A stretch of DNA of 64,000 nucleotides from JAKAVN01 sp963796565 (lineage in GTDB: Bacteria > Desulfobacterota > Binatia > Binatales > Binataceae), in assembly GCA_963796565.1 (NCBI GenBank), contig CAWCMA010000012.1, forward strand, positions 62,001-126,000, given 5' to 3'. The notes under the pieces are model-generated. The model had not been told where the DNA came from. It saw nothing but the letters and a program-made list of their open reading frames with translations, and did not search any database. Below are positions 26,700-35,929 of the stretch, piece by piece; position 1 is the stretch's first letter; each line of letters starts with the position of its first letter. Position numbers and translations under genes: made by a program.

Positions 26700-28226
26700 C
26701 TAATAGCTCTTCGCCGACCGGTCGAGTGCCTTTCGCTGGGATCGATCGCTCATCGACGCGACCACCGGCGCCAGCCGCCGGATACCTTCCGCGATTTCCT
26801 TGGCCGTGAGCGAAGTATATCCGAGCAACAGGCCGGTGCGCCTGGGCGCCCTGGAATAGAACGGGCCCACCGGATAGACACCGACTCCCGCCTGTTCCGC
26901 GCGTGCGACCACCTCGGCGCTGCGCCGCATGGGCGTGTTGTTGATCCATAGCAGGATGTGCAGACCGCCCTCGGCGCCCGAGACTTCGACCCGCCCGCCG
27001 AGATGCCGCTCGATCGACTCCAGCAACACGGCCCGCCGCTCGGCGTTGCGCGCCCTCGATCGCCGCAAGTGCCGTTCGAAGTGGCCGTCGCGCATGAATT
27101 CGGCAAGCGCGAGCTGCGTGTTCGTGGGACAGGCGGTATCGAGCAATGACTTGACCGAGCGGAAAATATCGACGAGCTGATTGGGAACTACCAGGTAGCC
27201 AAGCCGCAAACCGGGAAACATCGTCTTTGAAAACGTCCCCGAATACAGCACCCGGCCGCTCTCGTCGAGCGCCTGGAGCGCTTCGACCGGCCGGCCGGAA
27301 TAACGATACTCGCTGTCGTAATCGTCCTCGAAAACCACCGCACCGGTACGCTTTGCCCAGGCCAGCAGCTCGAGCCTGCGCCCAAGCGGCATCAGGGCGC
27401 CGGTGGGAAACTGATGCGACGGCGTCACGAAGACCAGCTTGAACCGTCCTTTTTTCGCCGCCAGGTCGCTGAGTTTCATTCCTTGATCGTCAACGTCGAC
27501 GAATTCAAGCGCCGCGCCGGCGGCGCGGGATACGTTCCGCGCCGGGAAGTAGTGCGGGTTTTCGAGCACCACGCGATCGCCGCGATCGATCAGCACCCGC
27601 ACGGCCAGGTCGATAGCCTGCTGCGAGCCGCTCACGATAATAATTTGGTCCGGGGTGCAGTTGACCGCGCGTGTGCGGTGCAGGTAGTCCGCCAACTCGT
27701 TGCGAAGTGCCGCCGCTCCTTCGGGGGCCCCATAGTCGAGATCGCCGATCGAACGGCGCCTCGCACGCCGCGCCAGCGTGCGATCCCACGTGGCGTGGGG
27801 GAAATCGGCAAACGACGGACGGCCGTAACGAAAATCCTAGGGCAAGGCGGGGCGCATCAAGATCTCGCGAATCAGTGCCGCATTGACCGGATCGTCGGCA
27901 ATCCGCGAGGCGTACCCGGATAGACGAACCGCCGACGGGGTAGCGTGTTTGCGAGAGACCCGATCGGGCGCGACGAAGGTGAGATTCTCGGGAAGTTCCG
28001 CGGCTACATACGTGCCGGCATGCGACCCCGTGGTGAAATATCCTTCGGCGATAAGCTGCTCGTACGCGAGCAGCGCGGTATTGCGCGAAATCCCCAGTTC
28101 CAGCGCGAGCCATCGGGTCGACGGCAGGCGCGAGCCCGGACGCATCCTGCCGCTGAGGATCTGTCTGCGGAGCGCGCGGTAGACTTGGCCGTAGAGCAGG
28201 CCTTCCCGATCGAGTTTGAGAAACAT
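26700..28226 (-). pseudogene. MocR-type regulator (GntR HTH + aminotransferase fold) broken by an in-frame TAG
   Basis: A single frame of 509 codons from ATG 28226 to the stop at 26700, interrupted only by TAG at codon 130 (27839-27837). Before it: the GntR winged helix with GQVYRALRRQILSGRMRPG and LELGISRNTALLAYEQLI, and most of the linker. After it the frame runs on with DFRYGRPSFADFPHATWD, then the class I aminotransferase-like domain with SGSQQAIDLAVRVLIDRGD, the PLP Lys in GTFSKTMFPGLRLGY, and a complete C-terminus. MocR/PdxR proteins bind PLP and control neighbouring transport or catabolic genes; here the divergent APC permease. One lesion in an otherwise clean frame implies a recent mutation, a sequencing error or readthrough. 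If real, a stand-alone HTH of 129 residues would be made. Confidence 0.85.
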
Positions 28227-28342
28227 TGCCGATATCCGAGGCGCCGGCGAGTACAGGAATCCGCCGCTGCCAGTCAATTATACGATGAAAGGGATTACAA
28301 CCGGGCCGCCGGGGTATGTTCGGGTGGCTCCATCGACTCGCA

Positions 28343-28389
28343 GCAAAGTGGCTCTTTGCGCGGGCCATCGCGCGAAACTACATTTGTAG
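28343..28389. promoter_or_regulatory. Two inverted repeats in the mocR / APC permease spacer
   Basis: GCAAAG-5-CTTTGC at 28343-28359 and CTACATTTGTAG at 28378-28389 (5-base arms, 2-base loop). Both lie in the 169-base spacer between the divergent MocR-type gene and the permease; the second ends only 6 bases before the permease ATG, so it overlaps the ribosome-binding zone. They are candidate MocR operators or, for the second, an mRNA hairpin limiting permease translation. No classical SD precedes ATG 28396. Confidence 0.45.
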
Positions 28390-28395
28390 CTTCGT

Positions 28396-29823
28396 ATGGA
28401 AGTCCTGTCGAAACGTCCAGACGCGGGCGCTTTGCGCGCCGGATGCCTCAACTTTACCGAGCTCTCGGCCATCGCGGTCGCGAATATAGCCCCAACTCTG
28501 ACCGCGGTTCTGATCATGCCGTTGATGTACGGCGCGGCCGGCAACGCGAGTTGGCTCGCCTACCTTTTCGGCGCGGTGATGTTGTTGTTCGTCGCCTTTA
28601 ACTTGAACCAGTTTGCCCGGCGCTCGGCGGCGACCGGTTCGATGCACGCTTACACGGTGATGGGTCTGGGCGAAACGGCGGGCGGCATTTCAGCCTGGTG
28701 CCTGGTGTGGGCCTATTTGTTCGACGGTATTCCCGGTGTCGCCGGCTTCACGATATTTGCCGACGCCGTACTCGGCACGCTGGGGCTCCACGTCCCGAAC
28801 GTCGTGGTGTTCGCGATCGTGGTCTTCGTGGTCTGGCTGCTTGCCTACGAGGACGTCCAGCTCTCCAGTATCGTGATGCTCGCGTTCGAGGGCGTCTCGC
28901 TGACGCTGGTGCTGATCGTTTGCGTCGGCGTACTATTCAAGCATCGTTTTGCGCTCGATACGGCGCAGCTCAGCCTGAAAGGATCGACGCTTTCCGGCAT
29001 CGCGATCGGCGTGAATATAGCGATCTTCAGTCTGGTCGGGTTTGAGAATCCAACCGCGTTTGGAGAGGAAGCCAAGGATCCGCTCGTCACCATTCCACGC
29101 GCTCTGATCGCGGGCCTGCTCTTGAGCGGTATCCTGTTCGTCGTCTTTTCGTATACCGAAGTGCTCGGCTTCACCGGCTACAAGACGACGCTGGACAAGG
29201 TCGACACGCCGGTCAACATTCTCGCCCAGTTGGTGGGGATGCCGATCCTGATCGTGCCACTGTCGCTAGGTGCGATGATCGGCTCGTTTGCCGCCGTCTC
29301 TGCCTGCGTCAATGCCAGCGCACGGATTCTCTACTCGATGAGCCGCAACGGCATTCTCCATCGCGCGGTCGGTTCCTCCCACGAGGTCCATGAAACGCCT
29401 CACGTGGCGGTGACCATAATGAGCGCGTTGTTCTTCATCATCCCGGCCGCCTGGCTCGTAATCCCCGGAATTCAACTGCTGGATATTGTCGGGTATGGGG
29501 GCACGCTGACCGCCTTCGGATTTATCGGCGCGTATTTCCTGGTCTCGGTCGCCGCGCCTGCGTATCTGAAGCACGAAGGCCTCGTTCGTGGCCGCGACTA
29601 TGCGCTCGCGGGGGCGGCGGCATTGCTGCTTTTGTTTCCCGCCGTCGGCAGCGTGTACCCGGTTCCCGCCTGGCCCTACAGCGCTTTCCCCTACATATTC
29701 CTCGCATACATGATAGTAGGGTGGTTCTGGATTCGTTCCCGGAGCAAAGTCATTTCCGAATTCGCCGACCTGAACCAGCCGGCCTCGGAAGTGGCGCCAG
29801 CCGAGGGCGATGCGTCGAACTAA
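28396..29823 (+). CDS. APC family amino acid/amine permease
   Basis: A 475-residue integral membrane transporter with about 12 hydrophobic segments in the APC superfamily pattern: an N-terminal LNFTELSAIAVANIAPTLTA, TGSMHAYTVMGLGETAGGIS, and later FSLVGFENPTAFGEEAKDP (the helix 6 region that carries the acidic and Asn residues) and LSLGAMIGSFAAVSACVNAS. Substrate is likely an amino acid, amine or related organic nitrogen compound. It is the first gene of a four-gene operon (permease, molybdopterin oxidoreductase, HyuA, HyuB), with 15 bases to the next gene, and is divergent from the MocR-type regulator that probably controls it. Confidence 0.9.
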   Translation: MEVLSKRPDAGALRAGCLNFTELSAIAVANIAPTLTAVLIMPLMYGAAGNASWLAYLFGAVMLLFVAFNLNQFARRSAATGSMHAYTVMGLGETAGGISAWCLVWAYLFDGIPGVAGFTIFADAVLGTLGLHVPNVVVFAIVVFVVWLLAYEDVQLSSIVMLAFEGVSLTLVLIVCVGVLFKHRFALDTAQLSLKGSTLSGIAIGVNIAIFSLVGFENPTAFGEEAKDPLVTIPRALIAGLLLSGILFVVFSYTEVLGFTGYKTTLDKVDTPVNILAQLVGMPILIVPLSLGAMIGSFAAVSACVNASARILYSMSRNGILHRAVGSSHEVHETPHVAVTIMSALFFIIPAAWLVIPGIQLLDIVGYGGTLTAFGFIGAYFLVSVAAPAYLKHEGLVRGRDYALAGAAALLLLFPAVGSVYPVPAWPYSAFPYIFLAYMIVGWFWIRSRSKVISEFADLNQPASEVAPAEGDASN

Positions 29824-29838
29824 GAGGAGCTGTTCACG

Positions 29839-31875
29839 ATGAGTGAGCTCGAGGAAATCGTCCGCACCACCTGCCCGCGCGATTGCTACGACACCTGCGG
29901 AGTCGCCGTTCACAAGCGCAACGGCGCGATCGAGTCGGTGCGCGGCGACCCCGGTCATTTCGTAAGCCAGGGCCAGCTCTGCCCCAAATGCTCGATTGGC
30001 TACAACAACGAATGGCTGGATCCGCGCACGCGGCTGACTCGGCCGCTGCGCCGCGTGGGGCGCAAGGGCGAGGGCCGCTTCGAGCCGGTGTCATGGGACG
30101 TCGCGCTCGGCTCGATCGCCGACCGCCTCAAGCGCATCATCGCGAGCGCCGGACCGCAGGCCATCCTCAATACGCACTACAGCGGTACCATCTCGCTCAT
30201 CGGGTACCTGTTCCCGACGCGCTTCTTCAACCGGATCGGCGCGACCGAGGTCAGCCCCGACACGATTTGCAACATGGCCGGGCACGTCGCCCTGCACTAC
30301 GTATACGGAACTTCGGTCAGCGGCTTCGATCCGCGCACCGGCGACCATGCCGCCTGCATCCTGGTCTGGGGCGCGAATCCTTCCGCCTCGGGTCCGCACG
30401 TGCAGGAGCATTGGATCGAGAAGCTGCCGGGCAAGGTCGTGGTCATCGATCCGGTTCGGACGGCGACGGCTGAGGCCGCGGACATTCATCTGCAGCCGTT
30501 CCCGGGCAGCGATGCGGCGCTCGCCTTCGCGATGCTACACGTCATCCAGCGCGACGGGCTGGTCGATCGCGACTTCGTCGCCCAACACACCGTGGGATGG
30601 GACGAGCTCGAACCGATGCTCGCGCAATGCACTCCCGCCTGGGGCGAGGCCGAGACCGGCGTGCCCGCCCGCCAGATCGAGGAGACCGCGCGGCTGTATG
30701 CTCGGGGGCCCTCGCTGCTGTGGATGGGCCAGGCGCTCCAGCGTCAGCCGACCGGCGGCAACGTGATGCGCGCGTGCTCGATTCTTCCGGCGGTCACCGG
30801 AAATATCGGCAAGCCCGGCGCCGGGTTCGTCTATCTGAATTTCGACATGGCGCAACGCGGCATCGACGCCGAATATTTGACGGCGCCGCATCTGAGCAAG
30901 AGTGCTCCGCAGTCGATCAGTCATATGGACCTCGCCGCCTGCCTTGAAGATCCCGCGCGCGCGCAGGCGCTGATGTGCTGGAACATCAATATCGCGGCGT
31001 CCAACCCGCAGCAGGAGCGCCTGCGCAAGGCGCTGACCCGCGAAGACCTGATGACCGTGGTGCTCGATCTGTTCCCGACCGACACCACCGACTTTGCCGA
31101 CTTCGTGCTGCCGGCGGCGAGCTTCCTGGAGTTCGACGATATCGTGGCGAGCTACTTTCATTTGACGCTTTCGGCGCAGGTCAAGGCGGCGGAGCCGATG
31201 GGCGAGGCGCTGCCCAATTCGGAAATATTTCGCCGTCTGGCCCGCGCGATGGACTTCCCCGAGCCCGAATTGCATGAGAGCGATTCCGAAATCCTGGCCA
31301 CGCTGCTCAAGAGGGCAAACCTCGAGATGGATTTCCGCTCGTTTGCCGCGCGCGCGCCCCTGCACGTGCCCGCCGAGCCGGCGATCCAGTTTCGCGATTT
31401 GACTTTCCCAACGCCCAGCGGACGGATTGAGATCGCTTCGGAGAGCGCCGCGGCCGACGGCCATCCCCGCGTGCCGCAGCCACTTGTCGATCCCAGGCCC
31501 GCGTCGGGACGGCTGCGATTGCTGTCGCCATCTTCGCAGTGGAGCCTGAACGACAGTTTCTCGAACGTGGCCAAGATCGCGGCCCATGTCGGGCAGGCTG
31601 CGATCGCGATGCATCCCGCCGACGCTGCCGGGCGTGGTCTCACGGAGGGCGACCAGGTGCTGGTCGCGAACGAAACCGGCCGCCTGGTGATGCGCGTCAC
31701 CCTGACCGAAGGGCTGCCCCGCGGCGTAGCGCTGTCGTACAAGGGCCGCTGGCCCAAGCAGGAACCAGGGCAAAGCAACGTGAACGTGCTGAACCCCGGG
31801 CGCAAATCCGACATGGGAGAAAGCACCAGCGTACACAGCGTGGAAGTCACCGTGGGCCCGCTGGCGTCGGCGTGA
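29839..31875 (+). CDS. Molybdopterin-dependent oxidoreductase (bis-MGD, 4Fe-4S)
   Basis: A 678-residue DMSO-reductase-family oxidoreductase. The N-terminus has the [4Fe-4S] Cys pattern C12-x3-C16-x3-C20-x27-C48. It continues with the three MGD-binding parts: SYSG-like HYSGTISLIGYLFPTRFF, TICNMAGHVALHYVYG, MCWNINIAASNPQQ and the C-terminal molydopterin dinucleotide domain SPSSQWSLNDSFSNV. No signal peptide, so cytoplasmic. Size and the lack of beta or gamma subunit genes suggest a single-subunit soluble enzyme, like those in purine, nicotinate or formate-type reactions; the substrate is not known. The operon context (permease, HyuAB) suggests oxidation of a heterocycle or cyclic amide. 15 bases after the permease gene. 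Confidence 0.88.
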   Translation: MSELEEIVRTTCPRDCYDTCGVAVHKRNGAIESVRGDPGHFVSQGQLCPKCSIGYNNEWLDPRTRLTRPLRRVGRKGEGRFEPVSWDVALGSIADRLKRIIASAGPQAILNTHYSGTISLIGYLFPTRFFNRIGATEVSPDTICNMAGHVALHYVYGTSVSGFDPRTGDHAACILVWGANPSASGPHVQEHWIEKLPGKVVVIDPVRTATAEAADIHLQPFPGSDAALAFAMLHVIQRDGLVDRDFVAQHTVGWDELEPMLAQCTPAWGEAETGVPARQIEETARLYARGPSLLWMGQALQRQPTGGNVMRACSILPAVTGNIGKPGAGFVYLNFDMAQRGIDAEYLTAPHLSKSAPQSISHMDLAACLEDPARAQALMCWNINIAASNPQQERLRKALTREDLMTVVLDLFPTDTTDFADFVLPAASFLEFDDIVASYFHLTLSAQVKAAEPMGEALPNSEIFRRLARAMDFPEPELHESDSEILATLLKRANLEMDFRSFAARAPLHVPAEPAIQFRDLTFPTPSGRIEIASESAAADGHPRVPQPLVDPRPASGRLRLLSPSSQWSLNDSFSNVAKIAAHVGQAAIAMHPADAAGRGLTEGDQVLVANETGRLVMRVTLTEGLPRGVALSYKGRWPKQEPGQSNVNVLNPGRKSDMGESTSVHSVEVTVGPLASA

Positions 31876-31922
31876 GCGGCGCTTCCTTTGACCTGGTTTG
31901 CGCGGACCGCTAGCATCGGCGC

Positions 31923-33962
31923 GTGTCTTGGAGAATTGGGATAGATGTAGGCGGCACTTTCACCGATCTCTTCGCGGTAAACGAAGAGAGCGGTGAGACC
32001 CGCACGGCCAAGGTTCTCGGTACCAAGCATCGGCTGGTCGAAAGCGTGCTCGGCGCGCTCGTGCAAACGGGCATCCAGCCGGGCGAAGTCGCGGAAATAG
32101 TCCACGGCAGCACCACCGCGACCAACGCGCTGATCGAGCGCACCTTTCCCACCGCGGCGATGATCACCACCGAGGGCTTTCGCGACACGATCGAGATTGG
32201 TCGCCAGCGCCGCGAACGCCTCTACGATCCCTACCAGGTGAAGGAGCGGCCGCTGATCCCGCGGCGCCTGCGCTTTGCGCTCACCGAGCGGATGTCGGCG
32301 CAGGGCGAGATAGTGCGGCCATTGGACGAAAAGGCGGCGCGCGAGGTGATCGCACAGGCGCTCGCACAGGGCGCCGAAACAATCGCCGTCTGCTTCATCA
32401 ATGCTTACGTCGACGGCCGCCACGAACGGCGGGTGCGCGAATTGATACACGAAGCCGCGCCGAAAGTTCGCGTCGCGGTTTCAAGCGAGACCCGTCCGCA
32501 GTTCCGCGAGCTGGGCCGGTTCATGACCACGGTCGTGCGCGCCGTGCTCCTGCCCGTGATGGCCGGTTACCTCCAGGACCTCGAAAACGAACTCGCCAAA
32601 TGGGGCTTTAAAGGATCGCTGCTGATCATCAAGTCCAACGGCGGCGTGATGGGGGTCGCCTCCGCCATCGAGCGGCCCGAGGAGCTCATCGAATCCGGGC
32701 CGGCCGGCGGGGTGGCGTACGCCAGCGCGCTCTCGCGCTCGATGCGCGAGGCCGCCAAAGTCATCCATACCGACATGGGCGGCACCTCGTTCGACGTCGC
32801 CGTAGTCGAGGACGGCGAGGGCCTCATCACCAACTCCTACGAGTTGCGCTGGGAGATGCCGATCATCACCCCGATGCTCGACATCAGGAGCATCGGCGCC
32901 GGCGGCGGCTCGATCGCCTGGATCGACGACGGCGGATCGTTGCGGGTAGGGCCGCGCAGCGCCGGAGCTGATCCCGGCCCGGCCTGTTACGGTAAGGGCG
33001 CCAAACAGGCGACTGTCACCGACGCCAACCTTCTGCTGGGCCGGCTGGAACCGACGCTCGGCGGAAAGATGATTCTCGACCGTGAGGCCGCGCATCGCGC
33101 GATCGCCGAGATTGGCAAACGAGTGGGACTGGAGCCGATCGCGGCGGCCGAAGGCATCGTTTCGATCTGCACGGAAAACATGGCGCAGGCGATTCGTCTC
33201 GCCCTGGCCGAGCGCGGACGCGACCCGCGCGATTTCGCGCTTGCCAGCTCAGGCGGCGCGGGTGCGATGCATGCGTGCTGGATCGCGCGCTCCCTTGGAA
33301 TCCCTATCGTAATCGTCCCCGCGTATGCCGGGGTCGCGTCGGCCTATGGCGCTACCCGGATGGATTTGCGCCACGACCTGGAGCGGTTTTTTTACTCGCC
33401 GGTCGCGGATACCGACCCGGGTCAGCTCGAGCAGCGGTATCGCACGCTCGAGGAAGAGGGCCGCGCGCTTTTGTCGCGCGAAGGAATCGCACTCGCCGCG
33501 GTCCGGCTCAAGCGCACCGCGCAGATGCGCTACGTCGGTCAGAGCTACGAGGTCATGACGCCCATCCCGGACCACATCGGAGCGACGCTCGACGAGGTCA
33601 GGGCCAATTTTCACAAGGCGCATCTGCGCGAATATGGCGTCGCCTCGGAAGAGTTCCATCCGGCCTTCGTGAGCCTGGGCGTGACCGCGTTGGGCGTGGT
33701 GGCCGGGCACCGGAACGGCGATGCGCAGGCTGTTCCCGCGGGCGCCCGGAAAAGCGATACTGGTAACGTGATTAAAGGCGAGCGCGACGTGATCTTCGGC
33801 GGCAAGGCCATCCGCACCGCGCTCTACGATGCCGCGGCGCTGCGCCCCGGGCATAAGATCGAGGGGCCCGCGATAATCGAACACGCCCACTCGTGTACCG
33901 CGCTCGCGCCTGGAAGTTCCGCGATAGTCGACGCTGAGGGCAATCTGTCCATAACCGTGTAA
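31923..33962 (+). CDS. hyuA: Hydantoinase/oxoprolinase subunit A (HyuA)
   Basis: A 679-residue ATP-dependent amidohydrolase subunit of the hydantoinase A/5-oxoprolinase family; full length. It begins WRIGIDVGGTFTDLFAV, the ASKHA-type nucleotide-binding start, and has EIVHGSTTATNAL and NGGVMG, GPAGGV and HTDMGGTSFDVAVV. The start is GTG 31923. With HyuB it would hydrolyse a cyclic amide such as hydantoin, 5-oxoproline, N-methylhydantoin or a carbamoyl ring using ATP. HyuB follows after 10 bases. The gap from the Mo-enzyme gene is 47 bases, so it belongs to the same operon. Confidence 0.95.
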   Translation: MSWRIGIDVGGTFTDLFAVNEESGETRTAKVLGTKHRLVESVLGALVQTGIQPGEVAEIVHGSTTATNALIERTFPTAAMITTEGFRDTIEIGRQRRERLYDPYQVKERPLIPRRLRFALTERMSAQGEIVRPLDEKAAREVIAQALAQGAETIAVCFINAYVDGRHERRVRELIHEAAPKVRVAVSSETRPQFRELGRFMTTVVRAVLLPVMAGYLQDLENELAKWGFKGSLLIIKSNGGVMGVASAIERPEELIESGPAGGVAYASALSRSMREAAKVIHTDMGGTSFDVAVVEDGEGLITNSYELRWEMPIITPMLDIRSIGAGGGSIAWIDDGGSLRVGPRSAGADPGPACYGKGAKQATVTDANLLLGRLEPTLGGKMILDREAAHRAIAEIGKRVGLEPIAAAEGIVSICTENMAQAIRLALAERGRDPRDFALASSGGAGAMHACWIARSLGIPIVIVPAYAGVASAYGATRMDLRHDLERFFYSPVADTDPGQLEQRYRTLEEEGRALLSREGIALAAVRLKRTAQMRYVGQSYEVMTPIPDHIGATLDEVRANFHKAHLREYGVASEEFHPAFVSLGVTALGVVAGHRNGDAQAVPAGARKSDTGNVIKGERDVIFGGKAIRTALYDAAALRPGHKIEGPAIIEHAHSCTALAPGSSAIVDAEGNLSITV

Positions 33963-33972
33963 GGGAGTGCCG

Positions 33973-35775
33973 ATGAACACCTCGAATGAAAATGGCAAGC
34001 GGCTCGATCCGGTGACCTTCGAAGTCCTGCGCAGCTCCTTCGAATACGTCTGCGGCAGGATGAGCACGGTGCTTCAGAAAGCGGCCTTTTCGCCGATCAT
34101 CTACGACATGGTGGATTTCTCCAACGCGATCTACAACGAACGGCTCGAACTGCTCGGCCAGACCGCCAACTGCCCGGTCCATATCGCGGCGATGCATTTT
34201 TCGGCGCAGGCCTCGGTCAAGCATTTCGGCTTCGAGAGCCTGCGCCCGGGCGATATCTTCGTGCTCAACGATCCGTACGACGGCGGCACCCATCTGAACG
34301 ACATGACCTTCACCATGCCGGTCTTTTTCGAGGGCGACATTCTCGGCTTCGCCGTATCGCGCGGCCACTGGACCGACGTCGGCGGCGGCGCGGCCGGCGG
34401 ACAGGCCTTCGGAACGCACATCGCCGGCGAAGGTTTGCGCCTGCCGCCGCTTAGGATGTACGAGAACTATCGCGTCAACGACGACCTGCTGCGGATCATC
34501 GTGGCCAACACGCGCACTCCGCAATATATCAAGGGCGACCTGCAGGCCCATCTCGCGGCGCTGCGCGTGGCCGAGGCGGAACTGCAGCGCATCGCCGGCC
34601 GCTATGGCATCGAAACCGTGCGCCAGGGAATGCGCGAGGTGCTCGACTATACCGAGCGCCTCACCCGCAACGCGATTCGCGAGATTCCCAACGGCACCTA
34701 TCACGCGGTCGACTTCGCGGACACCGATGGCATCAGCGACGAGCCGGTGCGGGTCGAAGTCACGCTCAAGGTCGAGGACGACCGCATCGTAGTGGATTTC
34801 GAAGGCAGCGATAAGCCGGTTGCGGGCGGCATAAATTCGCCGATGGCGAATACGTATTCGGCGGTCTATTACTCGCTGAAGTTCTATCTCTCGCCCGACG
34901 CACCGGCCAATGCGGGCAGCTTCCGTCCGATCGAGATCAAGCTTCCCGACCATAGCTGGCTCAATGCGCAGTGGCCTTCACCGACCATCGGCTGCACCAC
35001 ACTCACCTCGTCCAAGATCACGGCGGCCATCTGGAAGGCGCTTTCCGATGCGATTCCCGAGCGCGCGGTGGCGCCGACCTTCGCCGAATGCAACTGGTTC
35101 GTATGCTCGGTAAAGGATCCGAAAAGCGGCGAAAATTTCGTCTTCTCGGACTTGCCAGCGGGCGGATGGGGTGGCACTCCACGCCACGACGGCATGAACG
35201 TGACCCAGGATCCGCTCGGGAATTGCGCGAATCTATCGGCCGAGGTCGCGGAGTTGCTCTTCCCGATCCGCTACGAGGCCTTCGACCTGCGCGCCGATTC
35301 CGCCGGCGCCGGCCGCAATCGCGGCGGGCTCGGTTCGCGCATGGTGATCACGATGCTTGGTTCCTCCGAGGTGTCGATCGAGACCTCGCGCACCCGTACG
35401 GGCACCCCGGGAGTCGCGGGCGGCGGCGATAGCGTGGCGCAAAGGATCGCGCGTCTGACCGCGGGCGGCGAGCTCGACGTCATCGGCGGCATCTCGCCCG
35501 ACGGTGTCTGGCACAATCCGCTGCGCGGCAAGCGCCTGGAAGCGGGCGATCGTTTCGAGGTCCTGACCACCGGCGGTGGCGGTTGGGGCGATCCGATGCA
35601 GCGCGAGACGGCCCGGGTGCTGGAAGATGTGCTCGACGGCTACGTGACGCTCGCAGAGGCGCGTGACAATTACGGAGTAGTCATCGACTCCGAATCGAAG
35701 ACGGTCGATGGCGAGGCGACGCAGCGCTCGCGCGCAGATCACAAGGCCCAGGCAGTGGCCGCGGCCGGCCGCTAG
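33973..35775 (+). CDS. hyuB: Hydantoinase/oxoprolinase subunit B (HyuB)
   Basis: A 600-residue hydantoinase B/oxoprolinase family protein, normal size, the partner of HyuA. Recognised by LDPVTFEVLRSSFEYVCGRM, FVLNDPYDGGTHLNDMTF, GRGHWTD-like RGHWTDVGG and the C-terminal ETSRTRTGTPGVAGGG. ATG 33973 is preferred over the GTG at 33967 because GGGAG lies 5 bases upstream. It ends in TAG. HyuAB act as a complex in the cytoplasm. It is the last gene of the operon; a hairpin follows at 35829-35866. Confidence 0.95.
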   Translation: MNTSNENGKRLDPVTFEVLRSSFEYVCGRMSTVLQKAAFSPIIYDMVDFSNAIYNERLELLGQTANCPVHIAAMHFSAQASVKHFGFESLRPGDIFVLNDPYDGGTHLNDMTFTMPVFFEGDILGFAVSRGHWTDVGGGAAGGQAFGTHIAGEGLRLPPLRMYENYRVNDDLLRIIVANTRTPQYIKGDLQAHLAALRVAEAELQRIAGRYGIETVRQGMREVLDYTERLTRNAIREIPNGTYHAVDFADTDGISDEPVRVEVTLKVEDDRIVVDFEGSDKPVAGGINSPMANTYSAVYYSLKFYLSPDAPANAGSFRPIEIKLPDHSWLNAQWPSPTIGCTTLTSSKITAAIWKALSDAIPERAVAPTFAECNWFVCSVKDPKSGENFVFSDLPAGGWGGTPRHDGMNVTQDPLGNCANLSAEVAELLFPIRYEAFDLRADSAGAGRNRGGLGSRMVITMLGSSEVSIETSRTRTGTPGVAGGGDSVAQRIARLTAGGELDVIGGISPDGVWHNPLRGKRLEAGDRFEVLTTGGGGWGDPMQRETARVLEDVLDGYVTLAEARDNYGVVIDSESKTVDGEATQRSRADHKAQAVAAAGR

Positions 35776-35828
35776 CGACAGCATACCGCCAAGCCTGCGC
35801 TGAGACGATTCCGCAGCGCTACAGACTA

Positions 35829-35866
35829 CGAAAGCCCGGCGCGCCGACATGAGCGCCGGGCTTTCG
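35829..35866 (+). terminator. Hairpin after hyuB
   Basis: A perfect 14-base inverted repeat, CGAAAGCCCGGCGC at 35829-35842 and GCGCCGGGCTTTCG at 35853-35866, with a 10-base loop. There is no U-run after it, so it is a terminator-like hairpin or mRNA 3' stabiliser rather than a classical intrinsic terminator. An ATG in its loop (35849) is part of the next open frame but not a credible start. Confidence 0.6.
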
Positions 35867-35929
35867 CTAAGTACGGCGAGGCACACTGCGACACTGATTG
35901 AGGGGATCGCGCATTCGAAAAGGGATCGC

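Noticed and set aside
27837..27839. Pyrrolysine or recoding at the TAG in the MocR gene
   Set aside because: TAG is used as an ordinary stop by other genes here (hyuB, the acyl-CoA dehydrogenase), MocR regulators have no reason to carry pyrrolysine, and no pylT-like gene is visible.
30535..31836. A 433-codon minus-strand frame opposite the molybdopterin oxidoreductase
   Set aside because: Antisense to an intact gene with clear [4Fe-4S] motif; no similarity in the antisense protein.
33772..34953. A 393-codon minus-strand frame opposite hyuA and hyuB
   Set aside because: Spans the junction of two genes that are certain; no domain.
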